Below are positions 36,501 through 42,425 of a stretch of DNA of 64,000 bases, one piece after another. Every line of letters begins with the position of its first letter. The stretch's first letter is position 1. Source of the stretch: Chitinophaga filiformis (lineage in GTDB: Bacteria > Bacteroidota > Bacteroidia > Chitinophagales > Chitinophagaceae); assembly GCF_021646545.1 (NCBI RefSeq), contig NZ_JAKIRP010000014.1, positions 124,001-188,000 on the forward strand. The letters are read 5' to 3'. The translations under genes and the position numbers were made by a program. Below the pieces are notes generated by a model. The model had not been told where the DNA came from. It saw nothing but the letters and a program-made list of their open reading frames with translations, and did no database searches.

Positions 36501-36766
36501 CCAAGCACTACTTCCTGCTGAGTATAGCCTACGAATGAAAACACAAGGATCTCTCCTTTTTTGGCAGTAACACTAAAATTTCCAGCTGGATCTGTGGCAG
36601 TACCACGGCCGGAATTTTTAATTGCTACAGTTACACCTGGCAAGGGATTACCGGAAGCCTTATCTGTGACCTTCCCGGTAAATTTAGTCTGGGCGAATGC
36701 AGCGCCGGCAAACAACAACAACAATAGCCAGCAACACGCAAATGTGCGGTAGACATGTCTCTTCAT
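33512..36766 (-). CDS. SusC/RagA family TonB-linked outer membrane transporter
   Basis: 1084 residues. Signal peptide (about 1-25, ending AAFAQ), carboxypeptidase-regulatory-like domain (about 28-110, GKVTDKASGNPLPGVTVAIK), TonB box/signature (LDEVVVTGYATQRKKDLTGAV), plug (about 120-230, LYVIDGVPTQNIVDLNPYDV, ASIYGARAANGVIIITTKRG) and beta-barrel to an aromatic C-terminus (YLVGVNVGF). No STN domain. Imports a ligand across the outer membrane with TonB energy. No glycoside hydrolase or transporter accompanies this pair in the window, so it may serve a non-glycan or be a stand-alone pair. It differs in sequence from the first pair. Confidence 0.96.
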   Translation of the reverse strand: MKRHVYRTFACCWLLLLLFAGAAFAQTKFTGKVTDKASGNPLPGVTVAIKNSGRGTATDPAGNFSVTAKKGEILVFSFVGYTQQEVVLGDAASVSVVLSEKVGSLDEVVVTGYATQRKKDLTGAVSVVNVEQISRQPTAQVSNQLQGQVSGITVLGSGQPGEEPQVRIRGVNTFGNNTPLYVIDGVPTQNIVDLNPYDVASMQVLKDAGSASIYGARAANGVIIITTKRGKSDGKVRVTYDGYYGTQRPKGGNVWDILSPQEMADLKWMALKNTNPNVSYNDGLYGTGATPRLPDYIAPGGLMEGDPNVDPSKYNVNPNYKNPSDLDNFYRISRANKAGTDWFHEIFKPAYITSHNVSVSGGGDQGSYYLSFYYFNQKGTLLNTYLKRYSIRSNSQFNVSKHVRIGENLEFSVIDNPQIDALTEGSAIGMAFREQPIIPVRDIRGNFAGSFSTNGAQLGNARNPVAIQDRTRENRGLGNRLLGSVYGEVDFMKHFTFRTTFGGEIFSASTHNFTYPEYENAENNKVNSYTEGSSNGYNWTWTNTLTYAQNFNKVHDIKILVGTEAFDNHGRTLTGTTQNYFIFDPNFTNLSTGTGTVTNGSGTYTDALYSIFGRVDYSLLDKYLIGAVIRRDGSSRFGANNRFGVFPAVSAGWRISQEAFLKQVAWLSDLKIRGGYGVMGNQLNVEASNAFTQYGLNKGSSFYDIGGTSNSLASGFFRTHIGNPDAKWESNTNMNIGIDATLFKGKLEFTADYYKKKVKDLLYKPEISGTAGRTDPPTVNIAQMENHGIDVSLGVNDIHLTGDLVLKANATLTTYSNKIVSISADAPYFDQEARRFNGNFIIRNAVDHPISSFYGYKTEGFWNSAEEIAQANDQAQKATNNPNAIYQTGIGLGRFRYQDTNKDGIITEADRTFLGNPNPDFSYGLNLELDYKNFDFTVFFYGVQGNQIWNQVRWWTDFYPSFAGAKSKTALYDSWRPDHQNAKAPIQENEGSFSTNTVPNSFLVENGSYLRAKNMMLGYTLPKPILQRLGIERFRIYVQAANLFTITKYSGIDPEITGGTTNFGLDEGAYPNQRQYLVGVNVGF

Positions 36767-37235
36767 AACGTGAAACGTTTTTAAAAATTGGTTAATAATT
36801 AGCCTGTCCGGGCTTGTACACTGCGCCTTTCGGCAGGTACAGACACGAAAAATGACCGGGTTAAGTCAATATCCTGGTCTTAGAGGGACACTATGTACAT
36901 CCTTCCTCTCGGGCTCAAATCCATATCGATACCGATTGCATCAGTATCAATGCAATAATATATCCGGGCGGTTTAGTTGTTAAAAAATGGGAATGGCGTA
37001 CTTAAATGTTTTTTTTAAGGACTACAGTTTAGTTTTTTCATACGTGTTAACATAAAAACTTAGGGAACATGGATTAGATCTTGGCATTTATTAAACACAC
37101 ACTAAAGTTTCAATTGTTAACTGCCGACCAAGGTAACACATTCGTTTAATTTAAGCAAGACAAGCTGTAAATTTTTAATCAGTATTTAAGAATTTACTAT
37201 CACTTTTACAAAACGGTGAAGAAAGAGGGCGGCGA
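36767..37235 (-). other. upstream region of the second SusC operon
   Basis: 469 bases without a gene. An inverted repeat TTGCAT (36936-36941) / ATGCAA (36950-36955) with an 8-base spacer lies about 170 bases upstream of the SusC start and could bind a regulator; the first half also has a CCGATTGCA like half of a LacI-type site. No clear -7 element was found. Confidence 0.35.
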
Positions 37236-37257
37236 TCACAGTTTGTCTGTGATCACC
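37232..37257 (-). terminator. hairpin at the end of prfH
   Basis: GTGATCACAGA and CTGTGATCGC form an inverted repeat overlapping the prfH stop. The following sequence is only moderately T-rich, so terminator function is uncertain. Confidence 0.4.
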
Positions 37258-37868
37258 TTTACGGCCCTACCTCTTTCCAGTTCATTATGTTCCTGCCACT
37301 GATCCTGCCGGCGTGCCAGCAACTGTTCCATCTGCCAGGACATGAACTTCGCTTCCAGCCTTTCCAGGCAAAGCTGTTTGTTCTGCAACTGTGAACGGCT
37401 GTCCATTGCCAGCACCTGGATACCGGAAGGAAGATGCGTGCCCCGCACCGCTGTCTCTACTTTATTGACATGCTGCCCACCGGGACCCGATGCACGACAC
37501 GATTCAAGCTTTACATCCTTCAGGTCCCATTTCAGCTGCTCTTTCACATCAAAGACCTCGACGCCCACAAACCAGTTCTTGCGCTTGTGGAACTTACGGT
37601 AAGGACTTTCTGCGATCCACTGCACAGTACCTCGCCACTCCTTTACAAATGCATCAAGCCCCTTTCCTTTCGCGCCATTTTCTTCTTTTATTAATAGTAC
37701 TGCGGATAACAGTGTTCCCTTCAGATCTCCCTTTTTGCTTTCCAACACCTGGATATCCAGTCCCTGTGCGCGGGCGGCCTTCATCATCAGTTCCACCACC
37801 TTTGCCACTACCCGTGTACATTCTGCCGGTCCTCTTCCGGCTGTTACCTGTATAATTGACTTGTTCAT
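37236..37868 (-). CDS. prfH: peptide chain release factor homologue PrfH
   Basis: 210 residues, shorter than RF1/RF2. The catalytic domain has the GGQ loop as ASGPGGQHVNKVETAVR (GGQ about 130-132) that triggers peptidyl-tRNA hydrolysis, with a basic C-terminal helix (RRQDQWQEHNELERGRAVKV). The N-terminal half (RGPAECTRVVAKVV) is that of the PrfH branch and lacks the usual stop-codon recognition domain. In published work PrfH frees ribosomes stalled by damage in the decoding centre, and the partner RtcB reseals the 16S rRNA. Here rtcB lies directly upstream, 4 bases away, the canonical pairing. Cytoplasmic. Confidence 0.92.
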   Translation of the reverse strand: MNKSIIQVTAGRGPAECTRVVAKVVELMMKAARAQGLDIQVLESKKGDLKGTLLSAVLLIKEENGAKGKGLDAFVKEWRGTVQWIAESPYRKFHKRKNWFVGVEVFDVKEQLKWDLKDVKLESCRASGPGGQHVNKVETAVRGTHLPSGIQVLAMDSRSQLQNKQLCLERLEAKFMSWQMEQLLARRQDQWQEHNELERGRAVKVITDKL

Positions 37869-37872
37869 GTTG

Positions 37873-39273
37873 TTACTCTTTATGCATTCTTACAATCCGG
37901 GGTAAAAAGCGCCCCTCTACGTTTACCAATTCCTGCTGCGCTGCTATCACACTTTCAATGTCTTTATAGGCGAGCGGATTTTCTTCCACAGTACCACCGA
38001 TCAGGGTAACGCCGGCATCTGCCAGCATCTTCTTCAATGCTGATACTGTCATACTTTCTCTCGCACGCTTCCGGCTCATCATTCTGCCGGCGCCATGCGA
38101 AGCAGAGAATAATGACTGCTCCACGCCTTTTCCGGTTACCAGATATGCAGCGGTGGTCATACTTCCGGGAATAATGCCCGGCTCTCCCTCATGAGCAGGT
38201 GTGGCTCCTTTGCGATGCACGATCACTTTACGACCATCTTCCAGCCTTTCTTCCCAGGCAAAATTGTGATGGTTCTCAATAGTGATCAGCCGCTCCAGTC
38301 CTACTGCTTTTGCCATATTGATATGTATCCTGTCATGACAGGCTTTGGCATAATCGCCCGCCAGCTGCATACTGAGCCAGTACTCCCGCCCTGCCTCACT
38401 GTTCATATCCAGCCAGGCCAGCTGCTGCGCTTCTCTTGGCAACTTACAGGTGTCCATAGCGATCTTCGTATAATGCATCGCCACATTGGCGCCCAGTCCG
38501 CGGCTGCCCGAGTGCGACAATAGCGCTACGTAATCTTTTGCAGGCAGCCCCAATGAATTATCTTCAGCTAACCTGATCATACCAAACTCCACAAAGTGAT
38601 TACCGCTACCGGAACTTCCCAGCTGCCTTGCCGCTTTTGCCTGTAGCTTCTTCAGCAGGCCGGTTGCCTGGAAAGCAGGATCATCCAGTACAGGGTGTTC
38701 CTGTTCAACATCCAGCCCTCCTTCCATACCAAAGTGCGTCCATTCTTTCAATGCCACCTTCATCTGGTAGCCGTAACGTTTGATAAAACTTTCACCTTCA
38801 TCAAAGATGGACAATGACATGCGACAGCCAATGTCCACGCCTACCGCATAAGGTATAACAGCGTTCTCCGTAGCCAGTACTCCACCAATAGGTAATCCAT
38901 AACCTGTGTGTGCATCCGGCATAAGAGCTCCCTGCACCGTTACCGGCAACGACATAGCGATCTCCATCTGCTTCTTCGCAGCATGCTCGATCTCTTTGCC
39001 ACCATAGATCTTCAGGCGTCCTGTCTGTTCCAGCAAGGTGAACTCCTTATGATGCGTGACTTCTTCTTTTTCTATGAATGTAGCTGCGATCTTACCCAGC
39101 ACTTCATCATTGATATATTGCTCAGGTTTCTCTTTAATACCCGACAATAATGTAATGAGCTGCTCTTTGGTATGATGCTTAAAATGTTTTGAAATAATAT
39201 TAATGACCAGACTTCTTGCACGGTCATTTGTATAACCGATCTTACTCAGTTCTTTTGTGCGTAAACTGCCCAT
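37873..39273 (-). CDS. rtcB: RtcB family RNA ligase (rRNA repair type)
   Basis: 3'-phosphate/5'-OH RNA ligase using GTP and Mn(II). From the ATG at 39273 (MGSLRTKELSKIGYT) it is 466 residues; an upstream GTG frame adds 42 unlikely residues. Motifs: PDAHTGYGLPIGGVLA, GVDIGCRMSL (metal Cys), GSGNHFVEFG, LSHSGSRGLG, HHNFAWEE, and SASHGAGRMMSRKRARES, which should carry the guanylylated His. The N-terminal part (about 1-85) is an extension compared with tRNA-type RtcB and is common in the PrfH-linked branch. First gene of the rtcB-prfH operon. Confidence 0.93.
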   Translation of the reverse strand: MGSLRTKELSKIGYTNDRARSLVINIISKHFKHHTKEQLITLLSGIKEKPEQYINDEVLGKIAATFIEKEEVTHHKEFTLLEQTGRLKIYGGKEIEHAAKKQMEIAMSLPVTVQGALMPDAHTGYGLPIGGVLATENAVIPYAVGVDIGCRMSLSIFDEGESFIKRYGYQMKVALKEWTHFGMEGGLDVEQEHPVLDDPAFQATGLLKKLQAKAARQLGSSGSGNHFVEFGMIRLAEDNSLGLPAKDYVALLSHSGSRGLGANVAMHYTKIAMDTCKLPREAQQLAWLDMNSEAGREYWLSMQLAGDYAKACHDRIHINMAKAVGLERLITIENHHNFAWEERLEDGRKVIVHRKGATPAHEGEPGIIPGSMTTAAYLVTGKGVEQSLFSASHGAGRMMSRKRARESMTVSALKKMLADAGVTLIGGTVEENPLAYKDIESVIAAQQELVNVEGRFLPRIVRMHKE

Positions 39274-39474
39274 ATAGGTGCGTAATAAATTGTATAGTGA
39301 ATCGTATCGCTCAAATGATATCGAACGACAATTAAGGCATGAGACACCCTTTCCGCAGGCGCAGAAGATCCCGTCTATACTGATTTCCCGGGGGCACACC
39401 GCTGGCTATAAAGACGCAGCTGTGCAACCGTAGCAGGTGTATACGACCATCCCGGTTAAACTTGAAGCTACAGG

Positions 39475-39564
39475 CACACTAATGAAGCACACTAATGAAA
39501 CATACCAATAGTCACATTGATGATGTACACCAATGATATACACTAATGATGAATGACATCAATG
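39475..39564. repeat. degenerate 13-bp periodic array
   Basis: Around seven units with period about 13 resembling CACACTAATGAAG (39475, 39488), then CATACCAATAGT, CACATTGATGATG, TACACCAATGATA and TACACTAATGATG. It lies between divergent rtcB-prfH and the TMEM220 gene. The rest of 39274-39762 has no gene. Confidence 0.7.
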
Positions 39565-39762
39565 TCTACACGCTTTCCAGTAAATTAAAAAAGGAAATAT
39601 TGCCTGTATCAGGCAGCGGGCGAAAAGGGCGATATGTGAATACGTTCTGTCATGATTCCTTGTGTTTTTTAGAGGTGAACAATAAAGGAATTCGGATGCA
39701 AAGGTATATATTTTCTATATTATATCAACTATCTTCGTTCTGTCGCTGACAATTTTTTTTCT

Positions 39763-40143
39763 ATGAAAATATTCAACATCATCTGGGGTATCCTGTTCAT
39801 CATTTTCGCAGGACTACAATACAATGATCCTGATCCTTACATATGGGGACCTATTTACCTGTTTGGCGCCGGATGCTGCCTGCTTGCTGCGAGTGGCCGC
39901 TTTTACAGGCGCGCTTATCTCTTCGGCATATTTGTATACCTCGTGTATGCAGCCTACCTTTTCTTTGATAAGAACGGTGTTATAGACTGGGCTACCGAAC
40001 ATCATGGTGAGAACATTGCAGAAACCATGAAAGCAACGAAACCATGGATAGAAGAAACACGTGAGTTCTTCGGATTATTCTTACTGATCATAGTATTACT
40101 GATCAATTATTTCTATGCAGGCAGAAAGTTGAAAAAGGGGTAA
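39763..40143 (+). CDS. TMEM220 family membrane protein
   Basis: 126 residues with four membrane segments: about 1-17, 28-46, 50-70 and 100-120. The motif FAGLQYNDPDPYIWGPIYL is diagnostic for the TMEM220 family (PF15071), found in vertebrates and many Bacteroidota; function unknown. The C-terminal cytoplasmic tail is short and basic (FYAGRKLKKG). The last coding bases (from 40101) are repeated three more times downstream of the stop. Confidence 0.9.
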   Translation: MKIFNIIWGILFIIFAGLQYNDPDPYIWGPIYLFGAGCCLLAASGRFYRRAYLFGIFVYLVYAAYLFFDKNGVIDWATEHHGENIAETMKATKPWIEETREFFGLFLLIIVLLINYFYAGRKLKKG

Positions 40144-40420
40144 ACGATCAATGCCGGCAGTAGTTGATTAGTATTGCCACGATCAACTATTTCTATGCGA
40201 TCAATTATTTCCATGCTGGCAGACAATTGAAGAAGCGTTAAACGATCATTGCCAGCAGTAGCTGATTAGTATTGCTACGATCAATTATTTCCGTGCGATC
40301 AATTATTTCCATGCTGGCAGACAATTGAAGAAGCATTAAACGTTCATTGCCAGCAGCAGTTGCTCAGTAATACTACGGTCAATTATTTCTATGCAGGCAG
40401 AAAGTTGAAGAAGCGTTAGA
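40101..40420. repeat. tandem repeats copied from the TMEM220 3' end
   Basis: The segment starting GATCAATTATTTCTATGCAG at 40101 (coding for the C-terminus) recurs, diverged, at 40199, 40297 and 40377, with partial extra copies at 40181 and 40279. The spacing is 98, 98 and about 80 bases. Units include the stop region and a linker with GATTAGTATTGC. No ORF in the array makes sense. Confidence 0.85.
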
Positions 40421-40455
40421 CGTTCCGGCCCATCCTGCAAAATATCCCGGCAGGC

Positions 40456-40545
40456 CGCCAGCGGAGTTCCTCAAAAGTCTGCGGGCCCAATCGTAGCCGG
40501 GGGAAACCCACACCGGGAAAGGCGGAAGGTAAGGAACCGCGGGCG
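40456..40545. other. GC-rich foldable element upstream of the 422-residue gene
   Basis: A long closing stem can form: CGCC (40456) - GCGG - TTCCT (40467-40471) with AGGAA (40532) - CCGC - GGCG (40545). The inside contains GGG-AAA-CCC and repeated CCGG. A smaller hairpin (CCTGC 40434 / GCAGG 40450) precedes it. The GC content is well above the AT-rich flanks. I do not recognise an RNA family; it may be a noncoding RNA, a leader, or a mobile-element remnant. Confidence 0.4.
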
Positions 40546-40624
40546 ATGTATAACAAGTAATATAACAAGTACATTGTTATAGTAGGAAATGCTTAAATTT
40601 AATTAGTTACAATTCCCTTATACT

Positions 40625-41893
40625 GTGTCATACCCTTACAATCACACACCGGCTGTTGCCCCAGGTATTCGCACTGCTTCGCAGGCATCCGCTAACAACA
40701 TTGGCGCTGCCGGCGTTGCCAGGCCTGCCGTAAAGCCACAGATCAACCCTACATCCGGGTATCCGGTTATGCAACCGGTAGTTCAGCAACAGCAGCTACC
40801 TAATAAAGTAGCGCAGTTCAAATTGGTAATTAACGGCCGGGAAAGGAGACGTTCAAGCCTGAAACTTGTGCAGACTTATATCCTGGCTGCAAAAGACGAG
40901 GCCGATTTTTACGACAGGCTTGGAATAGAAAAGCCAAAAGACAACAAGCCGTTTCTATACGCGGCATCCGTATACGGGAAATTACGCAGCGTACATCCTT
41001 CCGTGCTGAAGATGCTCGCACAATTAAAAAGATGGGCAGCTGAAAATGCCCGCCATAATTTTGATTCCTGGGAAGAAGCAGGTGCAGCAGCGTACCAGGT
41101 TGCTCATGAGGCGCAGAAAGCGTTGAAAATACATCCGCCTTCCCCTCCCGGCAGCCCGCTCACCGATTCACAGGATGAATATGTAACGCATCTGAACGGT
41201 CCCGGCCGGACCGCCGAGCATATGCAGCCCAACGCCAAATGGAATGAGCTGAAGATACATGGTCAGATAGGCGAATATGCGCATCAGCAGCTACTGGCGT
41301 CCACTGGCATACCCTACCACGATGCCAATAACCTTTTAGGTTATAATATGGCCGGCCTGGATACAATCAGCAATACCCCCACTCCTTTCGGACAGTCAAA
41401 AATGCATTTGGGCACCACAGAGTCCGCCCAGGAAATGGTGCGTGTCTATACCGGACACATAGGCAAAGCGCCTGAATATGCCCAGACTTTCCTAACCAAG
41501 CTATTTGCAGACACCCCTGCTGGTCAGGTAATGCGGCAAAAGCTGATAGACCTTAATAAAACCTGGAATAATGATGACATTGCCGATTTGAACGATTACG
41601 GAAGAAAAAAGGAGTGGCTTGTCAAAAAAGGACAAGAATCACCATTGTTACCAGGCTTTGCTGACGGCGCTGTGGTGCAAACCGATCCGGTGCAGCTGAT
41701 CATAAATGGCATGGTCTTTCCCGTTCCCAGTGATGTATATGACCTGATACCGGCAGATTTCCAGGAATGGTTTGACAAATTACCTCATGACCTCAACTGG
41801 TACCGCAAAGTGAAATCTCAAATGGAATACAAGTTTAACAAGCCACCTGAAACAGAAGAAGATAAAGATCCTACTTTCAAGATACCTGATTAA
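40625..41893 (+). CDS. unrecognised 422-residue protein, possible nuclease effector
   Basis: No family recognised. GTG at 40625 is the first start after an in-frame stop at 40604; no ATG before codon 49 fits. Residues 1-60 are low complexity (Ala, Pro, Gln) and look disordered. VAQFKLVINGRERR (about 62-76) and VQLIINGMVFPVPSD (about 356-370) look like two copies of a short beta element. Between lies a core (about 205-330) with IGEYAHQQLL, NMAGLDTIS and GQSKMHLG: Glu217, Asp246, Gln257 and Lys259 in E...D...QxK order, suggestive of an Mrr-like PD-(D/E)XK nuclease. No signal peptide. It stands alone, flanked by repeats. It might be a secreted-effector-type cargo protein; that is inference. Confidence 0.8.
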   Translation: MSYPYNHTPAVAPGIRTASQASANNIGAAGVARPAVKPQINPTSGYPVMQPVVQQQQLPNKVAQFKLVINGRERRRSSLKLVQTYILAAKDEADFYDRLGIEKPKDNKPFLYAASVYGKLRSVHPSVLKMLAQLKRWAAENARHNFDSWEEAGAAAYQVAHEAQKALKIHPPSPPGSPLTDSQDEYVTHLNGPGRTAEHMQPNAKWNELKIHGQIGEYAHQQLLASTGIPYHDANNLLGYNMAGLDTISNTPTPFGQSKMHLGTTESAQEMVRVYTGHIGKAPEYAQTFLTKLFADTPAGQVMRQKLIDLNKTWNNDDIADLNDYGRKKEWLVKKGQESPLLPGFADGAVVQTDPVQLIINGMVFPVPSDVYDLIPADFQEWFDKLPHDLNWYRKVKSQMEYKFNKPPETEEDKDPTFKIPD

Positions 41894-41953
41894 TAGCCAT
41901 TGTCTATCGATAAAAAAGCCCTCAGAGGGAAAAAAGACGTCTAAGCGATAACG

Positions 41954-42140
41954 TGACCCGCATAGGCAGTACCTCCATCAGAAAAGCGGAGCATTTAAAC
42001 ACCACAGGGACCGCATAAGTAGCACCGGCTCCAGAAAAGCGGGCGTTTATACACTAATAGGGACCGCATAAGTCGCACCGGCTCCTGAAAAGCGGGCGTT
42101 TATACACTAATAGGGACAGCGTAAGTAGCACCGGTTTCAG
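41954..42140. repeat. 53-bp tandem repeat, about 3.5 copies
   Basis: Units start near 41954, 42007, 42060 and 42113, period 53. The core is GACCGCATAAGTAGCACCGG followed by CTCC-GAAAAGCGGGCG-TTTATACAC. The first copy is more diverged, the last partial. Confidence 0.9.
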
Positions 42141-42284
42141 ATGGGAATGGCGGGCCTTCGGCTCTCCGGCCACACGACCGATGCTGTTCAATAGATATTC
42201 AACATCCTATTCGCTTGACAGCGCTCAATAGTCTTCCAGAGAGGCGCCGACCGCCATCCCATACTGAAACCGAAGCTACTTAGC
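42119..42284. repeat. long interrupted inverted repeat
   Basis: The end of the 53-bp array (42119-42153, GTAGCACCGGTTTCAGATGG... ) is complementary with mismatches to 42251-42284 (CCGCCATCCCATACTGAAAC...CTACTTAGC). About 35-bp arms enclose 97 bases that include further hairpins. Confidence 0.7.
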
Positions 42285-42365
42285 GATAAAAAACCGAAGC
42301 TACTTGGCGACAAAAAACCGAAGCTACTTAGCGATAAAAACCAAAGCTACTTAGCGATAAAAAAA
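42270..42365. repeat. 24-bp tandem repeat, four copies
   Basis: Copies of CCGAAGCTACTTAGCGATAA at 42270, 42294, 42318 and 42341. The motif is the inverse complement of part of the 53-bp repeat (TAAGTAGC-CCGG), so the two arrays are related in opposite orientation. Confidence 0.85.
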
Positions 42366-42412
42366 AGAAGTGCCCCCAAAAAGTGAGACACTCTTTGGGG
42401 GCACTTCTTTTT
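42366..42412 (-). terminator. terminator of the ThuA/PQQ operon
   Basis: Perfect stem GAAGTGCCCCCAAA / TTTGGGGGCACTTC with an AAGTGAGACACTC loop; on the minus strand a T-run follows. Confidence 0.9.
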
Positions 42413-42425
42413 ATATCTAATTCTA

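Noticed and set aside
39274..39399. Cys-rich N-terminal extension of RtcB
   Set aside because: It would start at GTG and add 42 residues (with CACGKGVSC) absent from the family; the ATG at 39273 gives a normal RtcB.
39546..39749. 67-codon plus ORF before TMEM220
   Set aside because: Starts inside the 13-bp array and shows no domain.
40496..40545. Cobalamin riboswitch or group II intron fragment
   Set aside because: GGGAA and CCGG words suggested it, but neither the B12 box nor a domain V signature is present.
41954..42365. CRISPR array
   Set aside because: The arrays lack unique spacers: the whole unit repeats, and no cas genes are present.
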